Assembly (NCBI GenBank): GCA_037176705.1
Contig: CM073907.1
Location: 15,407,001 to 15,471,000 of the forward strand
Length of the DNA: 64,000 nt
Source of the DNA: Molossus alvarezi
Lineage: Eukaryota; Chordata; Mammalia; Chiroptera; Molossidae
Direction: 5' to 3'
The notes beneath the pieces were generated by a model. The model ran no database searches. It was not told the DNA's origin and saw only the letters and a program-made list of their open reading frames with translations. This document shows, one piece after another, positions 28,370 through 39,490 of the stretch (positions are counted from its first letter, which is position 1; each line of letters starts with the position of its first letter). The translations under genes and the position numbers were made by a program.

Positions 28370-31300
28370 TTATATTCCACAAATAAGTGAGATCATATGA
28401 TACTTGTCTTTCCCTGCTTGGCTTGTTTTGCTTAATATAATACTCTCCAGGTCCCTTCATATAGTCTCAAAGAATAAAAGATCTTTCTTTCTTAGAGCTT
28501 CACAGTACTTTATTGTATATATGTACCATAGCTTTTTCATCCATTCGTCTATTGATGGACATTTGGGCTATTTGCACATATTGGCTATTGTAAATAGTGC
28601 TGCTACATACATGGGGATACATATATTATTTCTGATTGGTGTTTAATTCTTATTAGGGTATATTCCTAGCAGTGGGATCACTGGGTCAAATGGAAGTTCA
28701 ATTTTTAAGTTTTTGAGGTAACACCATATTGTTTTTCATAGTGGCTGCACCAGTCTGCATTCCCACCAGCAGTGTACTGGAGTGCCCTGTCTCCACACCC
28801 TCACCAAGACTTGCAGTTTGATGATTTGTTGATGGCGACCATTCTGACAGGTGTGTGGTGATATCTCATTGTTTTAATTTGCATCTCTCTGATGATTAGT
28901 GATGTTGAGCATTTCTTCATATGTCTCTTACCATTTGTATGTCCTGTTTGGAGAGATGTCTGGTTAGTTCCTCTGCCCATTTCTTAATTGGGTTCTTTGT
29001 CTTCCTATTGTTGAGTTTTATAATCACTCTATATTTTGGAAACTAACCCTTATCTGATGCATCATGGGCGACTTTGGTCTTCCACATAGTATGATAACTT
29101 TCTGTTTTGATGGTTGTTTCTTTAGCTGTGCAGAAGCTTTTCAGTTTGAAGTAGTCTCAAGTATTTATTTATTTTGGTGTGTATGTGTCTGTTGCTTTAG
29201 GTGTTTTATCAGTGAAAATTCTGCTGGCTATGTCTGAAATTTTGTGGCCTGCACTTTCTTCTAGAATTCGTATGGATTCACGAGTTACATTTATGTATTT
29301 TATCCATTTCAAGTTTATTCTCATGTATGGTATAAAGTCCTGGTCTAGCTTCATTTTTGTGTGTGTTTTTTTGCAAGTAGCTGTCCAATTTTTCCAACAC
29401 CATTTATTGAGGAGACTCTCTTGAGTCCACTGTATGTTGTTGCCAACATTGTCAAATGTTAATTGAACGTATTGTGTTGGGTCAATTTCTGGGTTTCCTG
29501 TTGTGTTCCATAGACCTACCTGCCTGTTCTGTGCCAGTACCAGGCTTATTTCTATTACAGTGGCTTTGTGGTATAACCTGAAATCTGGTCATGTGATCCC
29601 TCCTGCTTTGTTCTTCTTTTTCAAGATTTTTGTGGCTACGAGGGGTCTTTTTTAGTTTTATATAAACTTTTGGAGTGTTTGTTCTGGGTCTGTGACGTAA
29701 GTCATTGGTATTTTGGTGAGGATGGCATTGAATGTATAGATTGCTTTGGGGAGTATGAACATTTAAATGATGGTAATTCTGCCAATCCATGAACAGGGTA
29801 TATGCTCTTACTTTTTCATAAATTCCTCCACTTCTAATTTCAATGACCTGTAGTTATCTGTTGAGAAATCCTTTACTTTGTTGGTGAAGTTTATTCTTAG
29901 GTATTTTAATTTTTTTGCTGTGATTGTAATTGAAATTTATTTTTTAGTTTCTCTTTCTGTGATTACATCTTTAGTGTATAAAAATGCCATTGATTTCTTG
30001 ACATTAATTTTGTGTCTTGCCACATTGCCAAATTCATTTATTAAGTCTAGTAGACTTTGATGGAGTCTTTAGGGTTTTCTATGTACCACATTATGTCATC
30101 TGCATATAATGACAGTTTCACTTCCCCCATTCCAGTTTGGATCCCTTTTATTTTTTCTTCATGTGTAATTGCTGTGTCTAAGACATCCAGTTCTATGTTA
30201 AGTAAGAATGGCAAAAGTGGGCATCCTTGTCGTGTTCTCCTTCTTAAGGGGATGCTTTTTGTTTTTGCCCATTGAGTATGTTGTTGGCTGTGTTTTTCCT
30301 ATGTGGCTTTTATTATATTGCTATATGGCCCCTCTATTCCCAAATTGCTGAGCGTTTTTATCAGAGATGGGTGCTGGAGTTTGTCGAATGCTTTTTTTTT
30401 TTTTTAGAAATTATTGATGATCATACGGTTTTGATCTTTTATTTTGTTTTTGCGATGTATCACATTTATGGATTTGCACATATTGTACCATCCTTGAGTG
30501 CCTAGAAGTAACCCACTTGGTCAAGATGAATAATGTGTTTGATGTATTGCTACATTTAATTTGCTAATATTTTGCTAAGAATTTTGGCATCTGTGTTAAT
30601 CAGGGATATTGGCCTGTAGTTTTCTTTAGTTTATAGTGTCTTCATGTGGTTTGGGAATTAGGATTATGCTTGCCTCAGAAAGTGTGTTTGGAAATGGTGT
30701 ATTTATTGAAATAATTTGAGAAGAATGGGTGTTAGTTCCTTGAATGTTCAGTAAAATTCCCACATGAAGCCATCTGAGCTCGGGCTTTTGTTTTCTGGGA
30801 GATTTTTGATTATATGTTCAATTTTCTTAGCTGTGATTGGTCTGTTCAACTGTTTTATCTCTTCCTTGTTCAGTGCTGGGAGATTATGTATATCCAGAAA
30901 TTTGTCCATTTGTTCATATTTTGAATTATATTTAGTTTCCACGTTTTCTATTTCAGCTCTGTTCTTTGCTATTCATTTCCTACTGCTTAGTTTGAGGTAT
31001 TTGTTTGTTTGTTTCATTTTCTTTCTAGTTTTTTAAGTTTTGATGTGAGATAGTCAAATAGAAAATCTTGTTCCCTGAGGTAGACATGTAGGGTGTAAAC
31101 TTCCCTATCGTTACTAATGAATCCTATGGATGTTGTGTTGTTGTGTGTTCACTTTCATTGGTTTCCATGAAGTTTTTAATTTTTTCTTGATCTCCTTGTG
31201 AACCCATTCATTGTTTAATAACATGCTATTTAATATTAATGTGTTAAAATATTTTCATGTATTCTTTTGTAATTTATTTCTAGTTTCCCATCTCTTCACT

Positions 31301-31450
31301 TTCTACCTATGTAAGACTTTTGTTGTGAGTTGGGTTTCTCATAAACAACATATATGTGAGTTATGCATTGTTATCTATTCAGCTATCTGTGTCTTTTCAT
31401 GGGAGTGTTTAATCTATTTGTGTTTAAGGCAGTTATTTATATATACTTAT
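28370..31450 (-). pseudogene. L1 ORF2 remnant, type X (no endonuclease core)
   Basis: C-terminal domain and reverse transcriptase are readable in pieces: DQDFIPYMRINLKWIKYIN (29169-29354), the RT active site YADDIM at about 30092-30106 with both Asp codons intact, and NLPALNKEEIKQLNRPITAK followed by NLPENKSP (30748-30942). The GDFN and SDHN endonuclease motifs are absent because the segment carrying them is deleted. Frameshifts throughout mean no functional product. Confidence 0.85.
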
Positions 31451-31579
31451 TTATTGCAGTTTTCATTTATTATGGTTATATTTCTCTTCCTCTTTCTTTT
31501 GCTTATTACCACACTCCTTTTAACATTTCTTAGAGAGCTGATTGTTGCTAACATATTCTATTAGCCTTTTTGTCTTGGA

Positions 31580-32055
31580 AGCTCTTCCTTTTTTTCACCT
31601 TCTATTTTCAATGATATTCTTGGTGGATAGAGTAGTCTTGTATTCAGATAATTGTTTTTTTTAACTTGATTTCTTCATGACTTTCTCCTCTGTCCAGTAG
31701 TGTTTTTGTTGAGCATTCAGCTGATAAGGTTATGTGATTTTCTTTGTGGGTAATCCGTTGCTTATTTCTTGCCATGTTTCGAATTCTATTTCTCTCTTTA
31801 ATATTTGCCCTTTAATTATTATGTGTCTCGATGTGGGCCTTTTTGGATTCTTCAAAGTTGAAGCTCTTTGTGCTTCTTGAAGGTATATGCCATTTTCCTT
31901 CACCAACTTATCAGTGTTTTCTGACACTATTTCTTCAAATATTTTCTCTGTCCCTTGCTCGTTTTCTTTTTGTCCTGGAACTTCTATGATGTGTGTGTTA
32001 TTGTGTTTCATGGTGTCCCACATTTCTCTTAGGCTGTCTTTCTGTTTTTTAATTG
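31580..32055 (-). pseudogene. L1 ORF1 remnant, type X
   Basis: Minus-strand 31730-32023 reads MWDTMKHNNTHIIEVPGQ, ENEQGTEKIFEEIVSENTDK, EAQRASTLKNPKRPTSRHII and FETWQEISNGLP. This is the RRM and start of the C-terminal domain. Its wording (STLKNPKR, KREIEFETWQE) differs consistently from the type Y ORF1 (SKKNLNRPTPRH, KDKERILKAARDKQ). The N-terminal coiled coil is cut off by the junction at 32055. Confidence 0.85.
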
Positions 32056-35000
32056 TTTGTTTTAATGTGCATTTCTCTGATGATTAATGATGTTGAGCAT
32101 TTCTTCATATATCTGTTAGCCATTTGTAAGTCCTGTTTGGAGAGGTGTTTATTTAGTTCCTCTGCCCAGTTTTTAATTGGGTTCTTTGTCTTCCTTTTCT
32201 TGAGTTTCATGAACACTTTATATATTTGAAATAAACCCCTTATCTATTATGTTATTGTCAATTATGCTCTCTCATACAGTAGGTAGCCTTTTGTTTTGAT
32301 GATTCTATCTTTTGCTGTGCAGAAGGTTTTGAGTTTGATGTAGTCCCATGTGTGCATTTTTCTCCTCTGTTTCTATTGCCTTAGCTGATGTATCAGTGAA
32401 AATTTTGCTGAGTCTGAGGTCTGAAATTTCTTGCCTACAGTTTTTTCTAGTTTTTTTTTATGGATTCATTGGTCACAATTAAGTCATTTTTTTATGTTGA
32501 GTTTATTCTTGTATATGGTGTAAGTTGATGGTCTAGTTTCTTTTTTCTGCATGTAGCTGTCCAATTTTCCCAACACCTTTTATTAAAGAGGCTGTCGTTA
32601 CTCCAGTGTATGCTCTTGCCAACTTGATCAAATATTTATTGAGTATATTGCCTTGGGTCTATTTCTGGGTTCTCTGTTCTTTTCCACTGGTCTATGTACC
32701 TGTTCTGTTGCCAGTACCATGCTGTTTTCATTACAGTGGCTTTGTAGTATTACCTGAAAACTGGTAATGTGATCCATCCAACTTTGTTCTTCTTTTTCAA
32801 GATTGCTGTGGCTATTTGAGGTCTTTTTTGATTGTATATGAACTTTTGAAGTACATGTTCAAATTCTGTGAAGTATGCCATTGGTATTTTGATGGGGATT
32901 GCATTGAATCTATAGATTGCTTTGGGTATAATGGATATTTTAATGATGTTAATTCTTCCAATCCATGAACAGGGTATGTGCTTCCACTTTCTTATATCTT
33001 CCTCTATTCCTTTTTTTTTTTTTTTTTTTTTTAATGAGCTGTAGTTTTCTGCGAATAGGTTCCTTATTTCTTTGGTTAAGTTTATTCCTAGGTATGTTAA
33101 TTTTTTTTTTTGCCACAATGGTAAATGGGATTGTCTTCTTAGTTTCTCTTTGTGTGAGTTCATCATTGGTGTATAAGAATGCCATCGATTTCTTGATGTT
33201 AATTTTGTATCCTCCTAGTTTTTCAACTTCATTTATTAAGTCTCTCAAATTTTTGATGGAGTCTTTGGGGTTTTCTATGTATGGAATCATGACATCTGCA
33301 AATAATGACAGTTCACTTTCTCCTTTCCAATTTGGATCCCTTTTATTTTTTCTTCCTGTCTGATTGCTGTGGCTAGGACTTCCAATACTATTTTAAATGT
33401 GAGTGACGAGAGTGAGCATCCTTGCCTTCTTCTTGTTCTAAAGGAAAGTGATTTTAGTTATTGCCCATTGAGTATGATGTTGGCTGTTGGTCTTTCATAT
33501 ATGGCCTGTATTATGTCTAGATATGATCCCTCTATTCCCACACTGCTGAGCGTTTTTATCAGAAATGGATGCTGGAATTTGTCGAAGGCTTTTTTGGCAT
33601 CTGTTGATATGATCATGTGTTATTTATTCTTCATTTCATTTATGTGGTGTATCACGTTTATGGATTTGTAGATATTGTACCAGCCTTGAATCCCTGGGAT
33701 GAATCCCAATTGGTCATGGTGGATAATTTTTTCAGTGTATTGCTGGATTTGATTAGCTAGTATTTTGTTCAGGATTTTGGCATCTATGTTCATCAGGGAT
33801 ATTGGCCTGAGTTTTCTTTCTTTGTAGTGCCGTTTTCTGGTTTTGGAATTAGGATTATGCTGGCTTCATAAAACGAGTTTGGAAGTCTTCCTTCTTCTTG
33901 GATTTTTTGAAATAGTTTGAGGAGAATGGGTATTACTTCTTCTTTGAATGTTTGGTGAAACTCGCCCGTGAAGCCATCCGGGCCTGAGCTTTTGTTTGCT
34001 GTGAGAGTCTTGATTATATCTTCAATTTCTTCTGTTGTTATTGGTCTGTTCAAGTTGTCTACCTCTTCCTGTTCCAGTTTGGGAAACGATGTGTTTCTAG
34101 AAATTTATCCATTTCGCTTAGATTGTCAAATTTTTGCCATATCATTGTTCATCGTAGTTGTTAAGGATCTCTTGTATTTCTCTGGTACCAGTTGTTACTT
34201 CTTCTCTATCATTTCTGATTTTGTGTATTTTGGTACTCTGTCTTTGTTTCTTGGTGAGTCTAGCTAACGGTCCATCAGTCTTATCTTTTCGAAATACCAG
34301 CTCTTTGTTTCATTGGTCCTTTAAATTATTTTTCTTTTGGACTCTGTGTCGTTTATTTCTGCTCTGATATTTACTATTTGCTACCTTCTACTTGCTCTGG
34401 GGTTTTCTTTTTTGTTTGCTCTTTAGTTCTTTAATGTGTGAGGTTAGATAGTCAATTGGAGATTTTTCTTGTTTTTTGATGTAGGCCTGTAGGGCTATGA
34501 ACTTCCCTCTCAGAACTGCTTTTGCTGCATTCCATAGATTTTGTATTGTGTCTTCATTTTTATTGCTTTCCAAAAAGTTTTTAATTTCTTCCTTGATCTC
34601 CTTGGTAACCCATTTATTGTTTAATAACATGCTATTTAGCTTCCATGTGGTCAAATGTCTTTGCATGTTCTTGTTCAAATTGATTTCCTGTTTCATGCAT
34701 GTGAGATCTGAGAAGATGCTTGATATAATTTCAGTCTTTTTGAACTTGTAGAGACTTAGTTTGTGTCCTATCATGTGGTCTCTCTTTGACAATCTTCTGT
34801 GTGTACTTGAGAAGAATGTGAATTCTGTAGGATTGGGGTGTAATTCTCTGTAGATATTTATTGAATCCATTTGGCGTATTTCTTCATTTACAGTCTCTGT
34901 TTCCTTGCTAATTTTTTGTCTAGGGGGTCTATCCATTGATTTCAGTGGGGTGTTGAAGACCCCTGCTAATATTGTATTGCTATCCATTTCTCCTTTGAAG

Positions 35001-35395
35001 TACTCCAGAAGATTTCTAATATATTTTGTTGCTCTTATATTGGGTGCATATATGTTTATCAAGGTAATATCTTTCTGTTGGATAGGTCCTTTTAATATTA
35101 TGTAGTGGCCTTCTTTGTCTCTAGTTATGGCATTCATTTTGATATCTATTTGATCAGATATGAGTATTGCTACCCCAACTTTTTTTTTTTCCTTTCTGTT
35201 TGCTTGGAAGATTTTTTTTTCTTCCCTTCTTTTTCAAACATTGTGAGTCTTTTGTTGTAGGGTGGGTCTGGTGTAAACAACATAGATGAGTCATGCATGC
35301 TTTGTTATGCAATCACCTACTTTGTATCTTTAGTGGGAACATTCAATCCATTTACATTTAAGGTGGTTAACGATATGTACTTATTTACTGCCATT
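32056..35395 (-). pseudogene. L1 ORF2 remnant, type Y, endonuclease frame largely open
   Basis: The longest piece, 34388-35137 (249 codons), covers the endonuclease: [50 protein letters not shown], then the start of the linker. Two catalytic motifs are lost: GDFN reads GVFN (34943-34965 region) and SDHN reads SDLT (34700-34712 region). The RT box at 33285-33310 reads FADV, losing the second Asp. Further pieces are 33793-34053 ([27 protein letters not shown]) and 32750-33166 ([20 protein letters not shown]). Dead in both activities. Confidence 0.88.
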
Positions 35396-35449
35396 TTAGT
35401 ATAGTGTGTTTCTATTTTTCTTCCTTTTTCTCCTGGTAATTACAGCAGT

Positions 35450-36345
35450 CCTTTTAACATTTCTTGCAGTGTTGGTTTGGTGCTAATGTTTTCCCTTAGC
35501 CTTTTTTTTGTCTGAAAAGCTGTTTATTTGACCTTCTATTTTGAATGATAGCCTTGCTGGGTAGAGTAGTCTTGGATTCAGATCCATGTTTCTCATGACA
35601 TTGATTACCTCATGCCATTCCCTTCTGGCCTGTAGTGTTTCTGTTGAGAAGTCAGCTGAGAGCCTTATGGTGTTTCCTTTGTAGGTAACCTGTTGCTTCT
35701 CTCTTGCTGCTTTTAGGATTCTCTCTCTTTAATTTTTGGCTGTTTGATTACTATGTGTCTTGGTGTGGGCCTGTTTGAGTTCTTCTTACTTGGGGCTCTC
35801 TGTCTTCTTGAACTTGAATGCCTTCTTCCTTCACAAATTAGGGAAGTTTTTGTCACCATTTTTTCTAATATATTCTTTAACTCTTGCTCATTTTCGTCTT
35901 CTTCAGGGACTCCTATGATGCGAATGTTATTACATTGCCAGTTTCCCACAGTTCTGTTAAGCTGTTTTTTTGTTTTTTAATTGTTTATTCATTTTGGTTT
36001 TCTTATTGGTTGATTTTTTTCTACGCTATCTTCTAATTCTCTGATTTGTTCCTCAGCTTCCTCTACTCTGCTATTTAGACTTTCCAATGTGTTTTTTATT
36101 TCTGATATGTCATTCTTTATTTCTTCTTGGTGGTTTTAATTTCCAACTGGTTGATTTTCAACATTTCTATGTCTTAACTCATGGTCCTCATGTCTTACAC
36201 ATGCTGTTGGGCTTCCTCAAGATCATAGCTCTGAGTTCTAGTTCTGTTAACTTGCTTAACTGCACCTCATTTATCTCATCTTCAGTTGAGGTCTCGTGTT
36301 CTTTCATTTGGCTTTTGTTTGGCTTCTGTTTCTGTGTTTCACCAT
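35450..36345 (-). pseudogene. L1 ORF1 remnant, type Y
   Basis: The readable part, 35713-35949, gives GNWQCNNIRIIGVPEEDENE, QELKNILEKMV and, after a local frame shift, APSKKNSNRPTPRHIVIKQ. A frameshift near 35830 turns the IQVQEAQR segment into unrelated residues. The N-terminal coiled coil is at about 35990-36330. Same type as the ORF1 at 2245-3155 and 59510-60413. Confidence 0.83.
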
Positions 36346-36954
36346 TTTAGCTATCACAGTGGGCTTTGGAGTCTGCCAAATTTTCATTGTGGGTGTTGGT
36401 GTTCTGCTGTTTGTGGCTCCCTGTCCTGGGTTTGGATGAGGAAGGTGGACCCACTTTAAACACCACTGTCAAGTCTTAACATTCCTCGGTTGAGTTGCTT
36501 GCCCAGGGAATGGTAGTTATCCTCTAGCTTTTTCCCTGGATGCTATTTGTAGTGCTCACCTCAAGAACCTTGGTTTTTTATTTGAATTAAAATCTCCCTT
36601 ATGTGCTCAGTGTAAGAGGATTTCCCGAGGAGGGTGTGGCAGATGCTGGTTGATAATGGACCTCAATTAGCATTTCAATGGTTACCTGGTGGGGTGGAGT
36701 CTTCCAGGGTGAGGCCACCTCCTCTCCTCTAGGCCCTGGGAAGGAGTAAGATTTCCAGAGGCTTGCATGGCTGCACTCAGTAAAAGTTCTGAGCATCCTC
36801 CATATCCCGAGTGTACCCACACAGTTCCAGTCCCATCTGCCCTCCCTCTGCCGGATCCCAAGGTGAGTGTCTGCTGCCAGTTTAGCCTCTGTCCAGGATT
36901 TTTGCTGTGGCGCCACCTGGGATTTTAACCCGAGGGCTCTGCTCCCAGCTACCT

Positions 36955-37300
36955 ATGGGAGAGGCTGCGGCAGCTCCAATCCAAGAGGGTAGCAACCAGA
37001 GGAGGTCGCAGGACCCAGCTGAGGCTGCAGGTCCAAGCCAAGGCAGCCGCAGGTCCCAGCCTAGGCCACAGGTTCCAGCCAAGGTCGCAGCTTCCACCTG
37101 AGGCCGCTGGTCACAGCCGAGGCCATAGGTTTCAACTGAGACCAATACAGGTTCCCGCTTAGGCCAGGGCTGCAGGTCCCAGCAGAGGCTGCAACAGTTC
37201 CCAGCTGGGGCCGCAGGTCCCAGCCGAGGCCACAACAGGTACCAACCAGGGCTGCAGGTCCAAGCTGAGGCCGCTGCAGGTTCCAGCCCAGGTTGCCGAG
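36955..37300 (-). repeat. Expanded GC-rich tandem repeat in L1 5' UTR
   Basis: Roughly 14-16 imperfect units of about 21-24 bp built on GCAGGTCCCAGCCGAGGCC (for example GCAGGTCCAAGCCAAGGC, CACAGGTTCCAGCCAAGG, GCAGGTCCCAGCAGAGGC). It occupies the place where the type Y L1 at 1740-3898 has about four units and the one at 55385-61237 about two. The array is CpG-containing and close to the L1 start, so it may be promoter sequence (inference). Confidence 0.85.
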
Positions 37301-37492
37301 GACCATGGGCTCCCAGCCCCCTCTCCTGTCCTCACAAGCCTACCAGGATTGAGTCAGTGTCCCTGGTTTTGTGGTCCTCCAAGCTGCCTTTTGGTTGCCC
37401 GTTTCTGATGATTTATCTTTATTTTCCTTGTAATTCCAGTTTCGTCCTGAGAGATGGTCTGTGTAGCTTCCATTCACTGCACCGCGCCGCCA

Positions 37493-39490
37493 TTTTTTTC
37501 TCTGAAGTATCACTATTTTATCTTATCTCTCAAACTCTAAGTCTATATTTTATCTTTATTGTAGAAAGTACTGTGGATGTTACTCATTTTTGCCCCTTTG
37601 ACTCCCTCCTTTCCTCTCCCACCCCACTCCTGCTTTCCCCAAACTATTGTCTGTGTCCATTGGTTGGACACATGGGCATATAGTTCTTTGGTGAAACCAC
37701 ATTTTTTATCCATCCATCTATTGATGGACAGTTGGGCTGTTTCCAGATCTTAGCTCTTGTAAATAGTGCTGCTATGAACACACGGGCACATATACCTTTT
37801 CTGTTTGGTGTTTCAGGCTCTTCAGGATACATTCCTAGAAGTGGGATATCTGGGTCAGATGAAATTCCATTTTGAATGTTTTGAGGAAATTCCATACTCT
37901 TTTCCAAAGTGGCTGCAGCAGTCTGAGTCTCCACCAACAGTGTACTTTTCTCCACATCCTCAGCAGCACTTGTTTAAAGTTTTGTTGATGGCAGGCATTC
38001 TGTCACATATGAGGTATGTTTCATAGTTATTTTAATTTGCATCTCTGTGATGACTAGTGATATTGAGCAATGTTTTTTTGTATGTCTCTTGGACATTTGT
38101 ATGTCCAGTTTGGAGAATGGTCTATTCATATTTTATCCCCATTTTTAATTGGATTGTTTGTCTTTCTTTTGTTGGGTTTTATCAGTACTCTATATATCTT
38201 GATATTAACCCCTTATCTGATGTATCCTTGGCAAATACATTCTCCTTGAGTGTGGGTTCTCTTTTCTTTTTGATGCTGGCTTTCTTTGCTATTCAGAAAC
38301 TGTTTAGTTTGTTGTAGTGCCATTTATTATTATTTTTCCTTTGTTTTCCTTGCTCTAAACAAAATGTTAGTAAAAATTCTTCTTAATCATAATTTTAATA
38401 TATGCTTTCACTTATTTGTATTCAGTTTCTTTTTGAAGTGTCTTATAGTTTCTGAGTGCAGGTCTTTTATACCCTTATTTATTTTATTTTATTTTATTTT
38501 TTTAGTTACTTTATTTTATTTTTTATCCTTCCCCGAAAATATTTCTCCATTTATTTGTTCAGGTAGAGTGAGAGGGAGAGAGAGGAACAGAGAGAGAGAG
38601 AGAGAAACATCGACGTAAAAGGGACACATCGAGTGGCTGCCACCCACATGACCAATCAGGGCCAGGGACAAACTGCAACTGAGATATGCACCCTTAGCAG
38701 GAACTGAACCCAGGCTCTTGGGACCGCAGACCAATGCTTTAACTGCTGAGCCAAATCGGCCAGGGCTAGTATTTTATTTTGTTAATGCAATTGTGAAACG
38801 AGACTGTTTTCTTAGCTTCTCTTCTGATAGTTTGTGACTGGTGTTTAACAACAGAACTGGTTACTGGGTATTTATTTAGTATCCTGCTACTGCACTAAAT
38901 TCCTTTATCAGTTCTAGTAAATACTTGGTGGAATCCTTTGGGTTCTCTATATACAGTATTATGTTATCTGCAAATAATGACAGTTTTACTTCTTTCTTTC
39001 TAATATGAATGCTTGTTATTTATTCTTTTTGTCTGATTGATGTGGCTACAAGTTTCAGTGCTATGTTGAACAGTAGTGGTAAAAGTGGTCATCTCTTTAT
39101 TGTTTCTAATCTTCAGGTAAACACTTTCAGTTTTTTCCCATTGAGTATAATGTTGGCTATGGGTATGTCATATATGCCTTTACTATCTTGAGGTATATCC
39201 CCTGTATTTCTACTTTTCTGAGAGTTTATTTCATAAGTGGGTGCTAGATGTTGTCAGATTGTTTTCTGCATTTTTTAAGATGATCGTGTAATTTTTATTT
39301 TTTATCTTGCTTATATTCATTATCAAGTTTATTGATTTTCAAATATTTTATCAACTTTGCATCCCCAGAATAAATCTCAGTCAATCACAGGGTATAAGTG
39401 ATTTCATGTATTGCTGAAACTGGTTTGCTGATATTTTGTTGAGGATTTTGTAACCATGTCATCAGGGACATTGGCAAATTCATTTATTTA
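37493..39490 (-). mobile_element. L1 type Z fragment, 3' end to reverse transcriptase
   Basis: Begins with the type Z terminus (AAGTATCACTATTTTATCTT, GTCTATATTTTATC), then 3' UTR and ORF2 from about 37690. The RT active site at about 38955-38975 reads FADN (second Asp to Asn). It ends in the RT region near GGGACATTGGCAAATTC at about 39475, where the next L1 3' end begins. A VES lies at 38519-38767. The same subfamily start is seen at 21590. Confidence 0.87.
38519..38767 (-). mobile_element. VES SINE inserted in L1 type Z
   Basis: ATCCTTCCCCGAAAATATTTC, AGGTAGAGTGAGAGGGAGAG, CGACGTAAAAGGGACACATC, GAGTGGCTGCCACCCACA, CAGGAACTGAACCCAGG and a head ending GAGCCAAATCGGCCAGGGC. Target sequences TAGTTACTTTATTTTATT (left) and TAGTATTTTATTTTGTT (right) fit a decayed duplication. 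Confidence 0.92.

Larger units (their letters stand above)
28269..32055 (-). mobile_element. L1 type X, endonuclease-deleted, lacks 5' UTR
   Basis: Begins in the 3' UTR (GGATTGTCAGTCTATACCC), ORF2 stop at 28370-28372, ORF2 to about 31450, ORF1 from about 31580 to the right end. Two internal losses mark type X. The EN-RT linker is missing at about 30900-30945, and the endonuclease core is missing at about 31290, where ATTTATTTCTAG joins TTTCCCATCTC. The right end stops inside ORF1 and joins an ORF2 C-terminal segment of the next L1 at about 32055, where GTTTGTTTTAAT could belong to either side. Confidence 0.88.
32056..37492 (-). mobile_element. L1 type Y, nearly complete except 3' end
   Basis: From the left it starts inside ORF2 (CATTTCTCTGATGATTAATG, encoding LIIREMQ), so the last part of ORF2 and the 3' UTR are missing. 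Reverse transcriptase, linker and endonuclease are all present to about 35395, then ORF1 (35450-36345), then a 1.15-kb 5' UTR with a long GC-rich tandem repeat, ending in GCGCCGCCATTTT at about 37492. The 5' end directly abuts the 3' terminus of the type Z L1 at 37493. No target-site duplication can be assessed because the 3' end is lost. Confidence 0.9.

Noticed and set aside
28003..28420. Duplicated 3' UTR as a special double-ended L1
   Set aside because: More simply explained as one short L1 end next to the 3' end of the following L1; no junction evidence for a replicating form.
34388..35137. Functional L1 endonuclease from the 249-codon open frame
   Set aside because: Both GDFN (now GVFN) and SDHN (now SDLT) are mutated, and the downstream RT box is FADV.
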